A stretch of 20,112 nt of DNA from a virus: positions 1-20,112 of the IMG/VR virus record IMGVR_UViG_3300024433_000081; one strand, 5' to 3'. A program made the translations under genes and the position numbers. The notes beneath the pieces are model-generated. The model worked only from the letters and a program-made list of their open reading frames with translations. It had not been told where the DNA came from and ran no database searches. Shown here one piece after another: positions 13,030 to 19,791 of the stretch; position 1 is the first letter of the stretch, and every line of letters starts with the position of its first letter.

Positions 13030-14088
13030 GTTTTTAAGTTTTTTAAAATCAGTAGCTTTAAGTTTTATTTCGCCTTTCGGTGTTTCGCTATATTGTTCTA
13101 TAACATCACGCGGTATGCCGGCTTTAACTGCTTGCTTGGGTGTAATCAATTGATATTGTACAGATTTTTTTAAATCTATATCTAATGTTTCACCGAGTGC
13201 AATTATTTCTTCAGCTGGTTTTTTCCATCTTTCACGCGCTTTAACTTGTGACAATTCGTAAAAAGGAACACGAGCGCCATTTTTAAGTTTTGCCAGTGTT
13301 TCTTCTTCAAGCGCAGTTATTCGCATTTTTAACATTTTTGCAGCATCATGCAATATTCTTAATTCTCCGCCCAGTTGATCATCTTTTAAATCATGAGGCA
13401 TGTTATAAGCTAAACTATCAACGTGACTTAAAGCTGTTTGTTGTAAAGCTTTGCACGCGTGCTTAGCAGCGCAATATAAGCACTCAGGCGACGGTCTACA
13501 TTCTGCTTGATCTTGCATTGCTGCATTTTCAGCATCTTGCAATATTTTAAAATATTTTTCTAAGTCTTTCTTTTTAATTTCCCATGTTCTAATAGATCCC
13601 TCTTGATTAAAATCGCGCGGTTGTACTATGTGAAAAGTTATTAAATCTATATCGTGATTTTCTTCTTCATCTAATATACCCGCTGCATATTCTATAAGCT
13701 GCCAGTTTTCGAACACTTCTACAGTCTTAAAGCCATACTTAAAATCTATTACATGTAGCACGCCATCATTTACGCAATAAGCATCTACAGTTCCGAAACA
13801 TTCGGGGTGTATAACAGATATATCAATAGTTTTTTCTATTTCTAAACGACCGCCAGCAGATAATTTTTTTACATGATTTATATAAACAGCGCAATGCTCT
13901 TTCATCTCGTCGCTTATAGTGTCTTCATAGTCAACGCCAAGCAAAATTGTAGCAACGTAGTCGTGCGCTTTCGTGCCCTCACTTGCAGCACTTGAAGCTT
14001 CTCTAGGGTATTGTTTTTCTAATGCACGCGAACCAGGACATGCAACGCGGCGCGCCGCGGATGACGGCGCAAGTATTGAATGTAACAT
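13015..14088 (-). CDS. DUF2800 Cas4/AddB-like PD-(D/E)XK nuclease
   Basis: A 357-residue protein starting MLHSILAPSSAARRVACPGS, followed by EASSAASEGTKAHDYVA, the signature opening of DUF2800 phage proteins. The nuclease core is visible as FGTVDAY (Asp102), VIDFKYG (Asp115, Lys117) and ENWQLIEYAAGIL (Gln130). A cysteine set C17, C203, C206 and C212 (ECLYCAAKHACKAL) resembles the iron-sulfur cluster of Cas4 and AddB nucleases. The activity is probably 5'-3' resection of DNA ends for recombination or single-strand annealing, working beside the SSB. The gene overlaps its upstream partner (14088) by one base, suggesting coupled translation. All expected catalytic residues are present. The name by family is secure, the polarity of digestion is not known from sequence. 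Confidence 0.85.
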   Translation of the reverse strand: MLHSILAPSSAARRVACPGSRALEKQYPREASSAASEGTKAHDYVATILLGVDYEDTISDEMKEHCAVYINHVKKLSAGGRLEIEKTIDISVIHPECFGTVDAYCVNDGVLHVIDFKYGFKTVEVFENWQLIEYAAGILDEEENHDIDLITFHIVQPRDFNQEGSIRTWEIKKKDLEKYFKILQDAENAAMQDQAECRPSPECLYCAAKHACKALQQTALSHVDSLAYNMPHDLKDDQLGGELRILHDAAKMLKMRITALEEETLAKLKNGARVPFYELSQVKARERWKKPAEEIIALGETLDIDLKKSVQYQLITPKQAVKAGIPRDVIEQYSETPKGEIKLKATDFKKLKNLLTS

Positions 14089-14504
14089 TATTTCACCTCT
14101 TTTAATAAATCAGCTAATGCATTTTGTGCCGCTGGTAGTTTGTCTAATTGTGTAGATAATTCAGCAATTTTTTGTAGCCCTATTTTTTCAGAGATGTTTT
14201 TAATATCGGACGGGTTTATTTTTTGTTGCGCTATTGCATCCGTAATTTTAGACATAAAAAGAGGAAACGTTAGTATTTCTTCTGGCGCTGGTTCTGGCGC
14301 TGGTTCTGGCGCTGGTTCTGGCGCTGGTTCTGGCGCTGGTTCTGGCGCTGGTTCTGAAACAATAGGAGGCACGCAACCGCTCCAGCTTTCTTTAAATGTG
14401 CCTAGCTCATTATCATTTATTTCTGCAAGTTTTTTTAAAAAATCAGCGGTAGCTAATAAAATTTTACTGCTTGCTAATTCAATATCAGTTATTTCTATTT
14501 TCAT
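14088..14504 (-). CDS. Hypothetical protein with (EPAP) linker, 138 residues
   Basis: ATG at 14502-14504 (complement), behind AAGGATAAACAC. Residues 1-50 form a helical domain (IELASSKILLATADFLKKLAEINDNELGTFKESWSGCVPP), then about 25 residues are repeats of Glu-Pro-Ala-Pro, then a second helical domain of about 60 residues (FPLFMSKITDAIAQQKINPSDIKNISEKIGLQKIAELSTQLDKLPAAQNALADLLKEV). The linker would be a stiff extended rod joining two domains. It is encoded by six exact 12-base repeats. No family is recognised. The position at the head of the leftward replication operon and the one-base overlap with the nuclease suggest a replication or recombination accessory role, for example bridging two proteins; this is inference. 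Confidence 0.7.
   Translation of the reverse strand: MKIEITDIELASSKILLATADFLKKLAEINDNELGTFKESWSGCVPPIVSEPAPEPAPEPAPEPAPEPAPEPAPEEILTFPLFMSKITDAIAQQKINPSDIKNISEKIGLQKIAELSTQLDKLPAAQNALADLLKEVK
14284..14355. repeat. Six perfect 12-base tandem repeats inside the PAPE protein gene
   Basis: The unit GGCGCTGGTTCT (+ strand) is repeated six times without a mismatch across 72 bases. Read on the - strand in frame it gives Glu-Pro-Ala-Pro. Because the unit is a multiple of three, copy number can change without breaking the frame. Perfect identity points to recent expansion. Confidence 0.95.
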
Positions 14505-14539
14505 GTGTTTATCCTTATTTAATTAATTAATTTTTAGTT

Positions 14540-14591
14540 GCGAGCCGCCGGGCGTGTAACTTTAAGTTTGGAGACTTTCGCCCGCGCTCGC
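14540..14591. other. GC-rich imperfect inverted repeat in the leftward leader
   Basis: GCGAGCCGCCGGGCG (14540-14554) is complementary to CGCCCGCGCTCGC (14579-14591) apart from two single-base bulges, giving a 13-pair stem with a 24-base AT-rich loop. It stands out from the AT-rich surroundings. It would lie in the 5' leader of transcripts from the leftward promoter at 14663-14692, about 36 bases upstream of the 14504 ATG. No T-run follows it on either strand, so it does not look like a terminator. A structured leader, a replication origin element or a protein-binding site are all possible. Confidence 0.6.
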
Positions 14592-14649
14592 TCTAGTTGT
14601 TTTAAGCCACCGACTAGTAGGCCGTGAAAAAAGCATCAAATTTAATTAC

Positions 14650-14677
14650 TTGACACATGATAATAATAATATACTAT
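14650..14677 (+). promoter_or_regulatory. Rightward promoter for the helicase operon
   Basis: TTGACA at 14650-14655, a 16-base spacer and TACTAT at 14672-14677, with the helicase ATG 35 bases further on. The -10 box is only a partial match to consensus. It overlaps the leftward promoter and the dyad at 14674-14695, so only one polymerase can probably occupy the region at a time. Confidence 0.55.
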
Positions 14678-14695
14678 TGCTGATGAAGTCAATAG
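14663..14695 (-). promoter_or_regulatory. Leftward promoter P1 with dyad operator
   Basis: On the - strand TTGACT (complement of 14687-14692), an 18-base spacer and TATTAT (complement of 14663-14668), start near 14656. The dyad CTATTG-N10-CAATAG (14674-14695) overlaps the -35 box and spacer. The matching copy in front of the SSB gene (13009-13028) differs at two of 20 positions. It should drive the 14504 and 14088 genes. Confidence 0.7.
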
Positions 14696-14711
14696 GGAAA
14701 GGATAAAAAAA

Positions 14712-16313
14712 ATGGAATTAAGAGATTATCAGTTTAATTTAATTAGTGATGTGTGTAATGCTTGGCAAGACGGGCATAAAAATGTATGTATGCAGTTGCC
14801 AACGGGCGGTGGTAAGACCGTTATTTTTTCAAGTGTTATAGATATGCACGATGGCCGCTCAATAGTAATCGCTCATAGAGTCGAGATACTATATCAAATT
14901 AGCTTGACTCTAGCGCGTAACAATATAAGACACAATATAATAGCGCAAGATTCTACAGTACGAGAAATTGTAAAACTACACATGCAAGAATTTAATAAGC
15001 GTTTCTATGACGATGGCGCAGAATGCACGATAGCAAGTGTTGATACTCTAATAAAACTAGATGCAAGTTGGTTTGATGATATAACGCTAGTTATACAAGA
15101 TGAAGCACACCATGTTTTAAAAAATAACAAATGGGGGAAAGTTGCTAGTAAATTTAAAAACGCAAAAGGTTTATATCCTACAGCCACCCCCGTGCGCGCA
15201 GACGGCAAAGGCTTAGGCGTGCAATCAGACGGCATAATGAATTATTTATGTCAAGGGCCAAATATGCGCGAATTAATGAACCTAGGTTTTTTAACAGATT
15301 ATAAGATATACGCGCCGCCGTCGAAGCTTGATTTATCTAGCGTGCCGCTAGGCGCGACTGGTGATTACAGTAGCGCTAAACTACGCGAAGCAGTACACAA
15401 AGCTCGCTTGATGGGCGATATAGTACAGCATTATTTAAAACTAGCTAAGAATAAGCTGGGCGTAACTTTTGCGGTTGATGTACAAGCAGCTACAGATATC
15501 GCAAAAGAATTTAATGCAAACGGCGTACCCGCAGCAGTTATAAGCGCTAAAACACCCGCGTTAGATCGTGCTAATTTAATGAGAAAATTTAGAAATAGGG
15601 AAATTTTACAACTTGTAAACGTAGATATTTTAGGCGAAGGCGTAGACGTGCCGGCAATTGAAGTTGTAAGTTTTGCAAGACCGACGAAGTCTTATGCTTT
15701 ATATGCTCAGCAATTTGGAAGAGCGTTAAGACCAAGCCCAGGCAAACAACATGCTATTATAATAGACCACGCTGACAATGTAAGATTTCACGGTTTGCCC
15801 GACGCGCCGCGCGCGTGGACATTAGACAGACGCGAGAAAAAAGCAAGATCAACGCCAGGCGATGTTATGCCCGTGACTACTTGTTTTGAATGTTTTGCAG
15901 TTTATGAAGCTTATAAGTCAAGTTGCCCATTTTGTGATTATGTAGCAGTGCCAGAGTCAACAAGAAAAATAGAGCATGTTGGAGGTGACTTAGTATTATT
16001 AGATATTGACGTACTGCATCCCATTTTAAAAGAAATTGATAAGATCGCGGACGTTGTGCACATGCCGCGCGGTTTATCTATCATAGCTCAAAAATCATTA
16101 CGCAAGAAACACGAAGCGCGCAGACTAGCGCAAAGTGAATTAAAAATATCTATAGCTAATTTTATGGACGATAACGGCAACAACGCAGAAGCAAGAAAGA
16201 AATTTTATTATACTTTTGGCGTTGATATGTTAACAGCGCAAACAAAAACAGCTAGAGAAATGAGCGAGTTACAAATATTAGTTGACGAACACAGCAACAA
16301 CAAGCTATCATAA
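14712..16313 (+). CDS. SF2 DNA helicase (DEAH type) with C-terminal zinc-ribbon motif
   Basis: A 533-residue protein; ATG 14712 follows AAAGGA. The helicase core is complete: Q-like MELRDYQ start, Walker A LPTGGGKT (29-36), motif Ia SIVIAHR (51-57), DEAHH (131-135), TATPVRADG (158-166), the second domain with VNVDILGEGVDVPAIEVV (303-320) and motif VI QQFGRALRPS (334-343). After it, CFEC...CPFC (Cys392, 395, 406, 409) forms a probable zinc ribbon, then a charged helical region to the end. Phage helicases of this RadD/Hef-like shape take part in replication restart or branch migration. The VRR-NUC nuclease follows 27 bases later, and this helicase-nuclease pair is common in phage replication modules. 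The substrate cannot be told from sequence. Confidence 0.9.
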   Translation: MELRDYQFNLISDVCNAWQDGHKNVCMQLPTGGGKTVIFSSVIDMHDGRSIVIAHRVEILYQISLTLARNNIRHNIIAQDSTVREIVKLHMQEFNKRFYDDGAECTIASVDTLIKLDASWFDDITLVIQDEAHHVLKNNKWGKVASKFKNAKGLYPTATPVRADGKGLGVQSDGIMNYLCQGPNMRELMNLGFLTDYKIYAPPSKLDLSSVPLGATGDYSSAKLREAVHKARLMGDIVQHYLKLAKNKLGVTFAVDVQAATDIAKEFNANGVPAAVISAKTPALDRANLMRKFRNREILQLVNVDILGEGVDVPAIEVVSFARPTKSYALYAQQFGRALRPSPGKQHAIIIDHADNVRFHGLPDAPRAWTLDRREKKARSTPGDVMPVTTCFECFAVYEAYKSSCPFCDYVAVPESTRKIEHVGGDLVLLDIDVLHPILKEIDKIADVVHMPRGLSIIAQKSLRKKHEARRLAQSELKISIANFMDDNGNNAEARKKFYYTFGVDMLTAQTKTAREMSELQILVDEHSNNKLS

Positions 16314-16340
16314 TTGAAAGATATCAAAAAGGAATAAAAA

Positions 16341-16811
16341 ATGTTTTTTGCTGCATGGGCTAAAAAATGGAACGTTTCAAACGAAGCGATTAAAGAATTA
16401 ACTCAATCGTTTGGTTTAAGTAATTATGACTACGTAGATACTCAAGACGCAAGCGAAGCTAGTATAACAAATATTGTAAGAGTTGAAGCAAGCAAGAAAG
16501 GGTGCAGACTCTGGAGAAATAACGTAGGCGCAACAAAAACCGAAAATGGCTGGATACGGTACGGACTAGCTAACGAATCGGGCAAGATGAATAAATATAT
16601 AAAATCTGCTGATTTGATTGGTATAAGGCCGGTAATGATAACACAAGAACATATAGGCGCAACGATAGGACAGTTTATAAGCAGAGAAGTTAAAGCTGCA
16701 AACTGGACATATAAAAAAACAGAACACGAACGTGCACAACTTAGATGGATTGAATTAATAACGGGGTTGGGGGGTGACGCATGTTTTACTAACAAAGAGG
16801 GTTCACTATGA
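16341..16811 (+). CDS. VRR-NUC domain nuclease
   Basis: A 156-residue protein with AAGGAA before ATG 16341. After an N-terminal helical stretch of about 40 residues, the VRR-NUC pattern is seen: IVRVEASKKGCRLWRNNVGA (Glu49), YGLANESG, then SADLIGI (Asp91), ISREVKAANW (Glu116, Lys118) and ERAQLRWIELITGLGGDACF (Gln133). These are the PD-(D/E)XK residues, so it should be active. Family members resolve or cleave branched DNA, often beside an SF2 helicase as here. The N-terminal 40 residues are unusual, since small phage VRR-NUC proteins often begin directly at the Glu-bearing helix; this part could contact the helicase. The stop overlaps the next gene by four bases (ATGA). Confidence 0.85.
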   Translation: MFFAAWAKKWNVSNEAIKELTQSFGLSNYDYVDTQDASEASITNIVRVEASKKGCRLWRNNVGATKTENGWIRYGLANESGKMNKYIKSADLIGIRPVMITQEHIGATIGQFISREVKAANWTYKKTEHERAQLRWIELITGLGGDACFTNKEGSL

Positions 16812-16987
16812 ATCATATTAAGTACACGTGTGATGATAATAAAGCTTGGTGTGGCGCTGACTTAGATAATAGTTTTTATTTTAAAGACGCGGAAGCAGCA
16901 ACAATAAACGCAAAAATGAACGGTGAAACAAAAGCATGTAAAGAATGTATTAAAGAAATCAGGGGATATTTAAATGACGTACTTTGA
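16808..16987 (+). CDS. Small Cys-containing protein, putative zinc-binding (paralogue of 9365-9556)
   Basis: A 59-residue protein, ATG 16808 in four-base overlap with the nuclease gene. It contains His3, Cys8, AWCGAD (Cys15), then KDAEAATINAKMNGETKACKECIKEI (Cys43 and Cys46). The order and spacing (WCG, DAEAA, CxxC, then Ile/Glu-rich helix) parallel the protein at 9365, so both belong to one family with low identity, about a quarter by eye over the shared part. One zinc ion bound by Cys15, Cys43, Cys46 and Cys8 or His3 is likely. The function is unknown. Its place between the nuclease and the TetR-like gene puts it in the replication operon. Confidence 0.65.
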   Translation: MNHIKYTCDDNKAWCGADLDNSFYFKDAEAATINAKMNGETKACKECIKEIRGYLNDVL

Positions 16988-17120
16988 AAATTTGCAAGTT
17001 GGGTATTTTAGATTAGAAAAAGGAGGCGTGAATATATCTATGTATTCACAACCTTCTAGATTACAAATATTTTTTTGGGGATTATTAGGTTTTAAATATA
17101 TACAAAATGATGAGGATTAA
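16974..17120 (+). CDS. Hypothetical protein, 48 residues
   Basis: ATG 16974 overlaps the end of the previous gene by 14 bases, with AGGGGA about eight bases upstream; TAA at 17118-17120. The sequence (MTYFENLQVGYFRLEKGGVN, then ISMYSQPSRLQIFFWGLLGFKY) is aromatic and partly hydrophobic without a full transmembrane helix. It resembles the aromatic FFGFW segment of the 73-residue protein at 9077 only in composition. Its tight overlap, clear Shine-Dalgarno site and placement six bases before the next gene support it as real. No function can be given. Confidence 0.5.
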   Translation: MTYFENLQVGYFRLEKGGVNISMYSQPSRLQIFFWGLLGFKYIQNDED

Positions 17121-17126
17121 TTAAAA

Positions 17127-17432
17127 ATGAGATTAAGAAAAAAACCAGAGGAAAGAAAAAAAGAATTATTGCAAAACGCTATAGAACTATCGATTGAACA
17201 CGGCTATATTTACATAACGCGCGAGATGTTAGCTAATTATAGCGACGTGTCGGAAGCGTTAATAAATAACTATTTTGGCACTATTGACAATTTAAAATCA
17301 GAAATTGTTTTAGAAGCAATTAAGGAGGAAATACCACAAATTATTTTACAAGCTTTAGTTTTAAACGACCCTCTAGCGGCAAGGATTACGCCAAAAATTA
17401 GAAAAAAAGCGGCGCGGTACTTGTCAAAATAA
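17127..17432 (+). CDS. Minimal TetR-like HTH protein, 101 residues
   Basis: The N-terminus, residues 3-55 (RKKPEERKKELLQNAIELSIEHGYIYITREMLANYSDVSEALINNYFGTIDNLKSEIV), has the signature order of TetR DNA-binding domains: a helix, GYIYITREMLA (helix 2-3), then VSEALINNYFG as recognition helix and a closing helix. The usual ligand-binding domain of 120-150 residues is absent; only a short helical tail with basic ending (KIRKKAARYLSK) follows. Comparable short TetR-like proteins occur in other phages. It is the best candidate to bind the dyad sites at 13008-13029 and 14674-14695, since TetR proteins use palindromes. It lies in the middle of the operon that the upstream dyad would control, so negative feedback is plausible. 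This is an inference. Confidence 0.7.
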   Translation: MRLRKKPEERKKELLQNAIELSIEHGYIYITREMLANYSDVSEALINNYFGTIDNLKSEIVLEAIKEEIPQIILQALVLNDPLAARITPKIRKKAARYLSK

Positions 17433-17462
17433 AATATTTTTGACAGCAAGGATTCAAAACTT

Positions 17463-19745
17463 ATGGATAAATTACCACAGGCTTTCTGTACTCTAAATTC
17501 CTATAAACAGTTCATTGTTTATAAGATATCAGGAGACAGCAAAAAGAAAATTAAACAACCCGCAAATTATAAGACGGGTGCTATAGAAAATGCGCATGAT
17601 GCGCAAATATGGACAGATTCAGAAACAGCAATACAAGCAGCTAAAACACTAGGCGAAAATTACGGGGTCGGTTTCGTGCTTACAGATAACGACCCATTTT
17701 TTTTACTAGATATTGATAGTTGTATTAATGATGGCGTTATGAGCACTACAGCACAAGCACTATTAGCTATGTTAGACGGTGCAGCGGTTGAAACATCAAC
17801 ATCAAGAAACGGCTTGCATATTCTTGGCAGCACTAGACCGCTTCAACATACGTGCAGAAACTTAGAGCACAGCTTAGAGCTATATACTACTAAAAGGTTT
17901 ATAGCTCTAACTGGAATTGATGCAAGAGGCGATATTGGGAAAGACTGTACAGATGCGCTTGATATGGTTATTGAGTGTTATTTTGATAGACCCGTTACAG
18001 AAACAGTAAGTAATCACACAGTGCAAGAAAGCAGTTTAGAAGATGACGAGGTTATACAAAAAGCGTTAAGCTCAAAGTCTGCAAAAGCTAAGTTTGGGCA
18101 TGAGGTCGCAACATTTAAAGACTTGTTCGAAGCTAACGAAGATGTATTAAGTAAAGTATATCCCGCCGACACTAACAGCACTTCAGCATATAACGCAAGT
18201 AGCGCAGATATGGCGCTTGCTATGCACTTAGTGTTTTGGTGTGGGGGCGATCAAGATCAGATATTGCGCTTAATGTGTCGTTCTGCGCTTGCCCGCGAAA
18301 AATGGAATCGGAGCGAGTATTTACTAAATACTATTACGCGAGCAATGCAAAAAAACACAAACAATTACGCAGAAACTAAAGATAAAGTAAAAGACTCAGA
18401 AAGTCAACAGCCAGGCACTTATATATCAATTGAAGAACAGCGTGTATTGTTTGCTAATGATGTTTACGTATTAAATGATCATTCAATATTTAGACATGAA
18501 GCTGGTAAAGTGATGGATAAAGCAAGATATGATAGTTGGCTTGGAGGACACTATTATAGAATTGATGACGATAACGCGAAGACGGTTAGGAGCGCGTTCG
18601 ATGCTTTAACAAGATCAGCTTATTTAAATGTGCCAAAAGTTGACGACACTATGTTTATGCCAGCTTTACCTAGCGGTGATATTATCACAATAGAGGGTCG
18701 TAAGTTTGTTAATGTGTACGCGCCGCTTGATATCAAACGTAAAGCGGGAGATATCAAGCCGTTTTTAAATCATCTTAAGTTGTTGTGGCCAGATCCAGAA
18801 GACCAAAAAATTGCGTTAAGTTATCTTGCATCATTAGTTCAGTATCAGGGCTACAAGTTTCCGTGGTGTATCGTGATTCAGGGGACGCAAGGCAACGGTA
18901 AAAGTTTTATAGGTAATTGTTTAGAAAAAGCGATAGGCGAAATCTACACGCAAAAGCCTAACGCCGGTCAACTTACGAATAAATTTAACGATTGGCTTGA
19001 TAATTCCATACTTGCAATAGTTGAAGACTTCCATACGAGCAGCAAAGATAAATTTGAAGTTATGGAGCTTATGAAACCTCTTGTTACTGAAATCAGACAA
19101 GCGATTGAGGGCAAAGGTAAAAAGAAATTAACTAAAACTATATGTACTAACTTTATATTCACGACTAATAACGCAGACGCATTACAAAAACATAAAGACG
19201 ATAGGCGCTTTTGTATGTTGTTTACAGCTCAGCAATCAGTCGAAGACTTGCAGCGCGACGGCATGGGAGACAAATATTTTGTTGATTTGCATGATTGGGC
19301 GCACAATAAAGACGGTTTCGCGATAATAACAGATTATTTATTCAATTATGATATACCGCGTGAATATAATCCGATGTATTGTACCCGCGCGCCGAAAACA
19401 TCTACTACAGACGAAGCAATATATAAATCACTTGGCAACGTAGAGCACGCGATAATTGAAGCTACAGAAGAATACAGAATAGGTTTTAGGAATGACTGGA
19501 TTAATACGCTAGCTTTAAGAGATTACTTAAAAGACATGGGGCTTAAGTTAGCTGATAAAAAGTTTCCGGAAACTCTTGAGCGAATCGGGTATATAAAACA
19601 TCCAGGGCTTAACGACGGTAGATGTTATGCCCCGTTGCCGGGCACAACCTGCAAGCCAAGGCTTTATATTCACAAAGGCAGCGATAAAAGCAAGCTAACA
19701 GATCAAAAGGAAATAATAGATATTTATCTAGAAGACCAGAAGTAA
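17463..19745 (+). CDS. NrS-1-like primase-polymerase fused to SF3-type helicase
   Basis: A 760-residue protein with AAGGA ten bases before ATG 17463. Residues 1-170 form the PrimPol domain: IWTDSETAIQAA, GVGFVLTDNDPFFLLDIDSC (Asp83 and Asp85), TSTSRNGLHI (His119) and ELYTTKRFIALTG (Glu139, Arg145). A helical bundle (about 245-295, ALAMHLVFWCGGDQDQILRLMCRSALAREKWNR) links it to the helicase: Walker A GTQGNGKS (474-481), Walker B SILAIVEDF (515-523), FIFTTNNADA (564-573, sensor) and DDRRFCMLF (arginine finger near 581-582). This order is that of the NrS-1 phage polymerase and DUF5906 proteins, which can prime with dNTPs and extend. It ends the rightward operon. With the family A polymerase, it gives the phage two DNA-synthesis activities. 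Confidence 0.88.
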   Translation: MDKLPQAFCTLNSYKQFIVYKISGDSKKKIKQPANYKTGAIENAHDAQIWTDSETAIQAAKTLGENYGVGFVLTDNDPFFLLDIDSCINDGVMSTTAQALLAMLDGAAVETSTSRNGLHILGSTRPLQHTCRNLEHSLELYTTKRFIALTGIDARGDIGKDCTDALDMVIECYFDRPVTETVSNHTVQESSLEDDEVIQKALSSKSAKAKFGHEVATFKDLFEANEDVLSKVYPADTNSTSAYNASSADMALAMHLVFWCGGDQDQILRLMCRSALAREKWNRSEYLLNTITRAMQKNTNNYAETKDKVKDSESQQPGTYISIEEQRVLFANDVYVLNDHSIFRHEAGKVMDKARYDSWLGGHYYRIDDDNAKTVRSAFDALTRSAYLNVPKVDDTMFMPALPSGDIITIEGRKFVNVYAPLDIKRKAGDIKPFLNHLKLLWPDPEDQKIALSYLASLVQYQGYKFPWCIVIQGTQGNGKSFIGNCLEKAIGEIYTQKPNAGQLTNKFNDWLDNSILAIVEDFHTSSKDKFEVMELMKPLVTEIRQAIEGKGKKKLTKTICTNFIFTTNNADALQKHKDDRRFCMLFTAQQSVEDLQRDGMGDKYFVDLHDWAHNKDGFAIITDYLFNYDIPREYNPMYCTRAPKTSTTDEAIYKSLGNVEHAIIEATEEYRIGFRNDWINTLALRDYLKDMGLKLADKKFPETLERIGYIKHPGLNDGRCYAPLPGTTCKPRLYIHKGSDKSKLTDQKEIIDIYLEDQK

Positions 19746-19749
19746 AACC

Positions 19750-19770
19750 AAGGGCCGCGAGGCCCTTTTT
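19750..19770 (+). terminator. Rho-independent terminator after the primase-helicase gene
   Basis: AAGGGCC (19750-19756), GCGA tetraloop, GGCCCTT (19761-19767) with the T-run continuing to 19770. It starts five bases after the gene's TAA. The reverse direction has a weaker T-rich tail (TTGGTTTT), so the hairpin could also slow the converging leftward transcript from the Gly-rich gene. Confidence 0.85.
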
Positions 19771-19791
19771 AATATAGGAAAAGATTAAGAG

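Noticed and set aside
14140-14526. Ser-Gly-Ala-Gly repeat protein on the + strand
   Set aside because: Antisense shadow of the EPAP-linker gene, no Shine-Dalgarno site, and it runs against two well-supported leftward genes.
14505-14711. tRNA or other known RNA in the divergent gap
   Set aside because: No cloverleaf, T-arm or CCA signature is visible; only one long-stem hairpin can be supported.
17436-17452. TTGACA at 17443 region as promoter for the primase-helicase gene
   Set aside because: No -10 box stands 15-19 bases downstream before the start codon, so the gene is better placed in the helicase operon.
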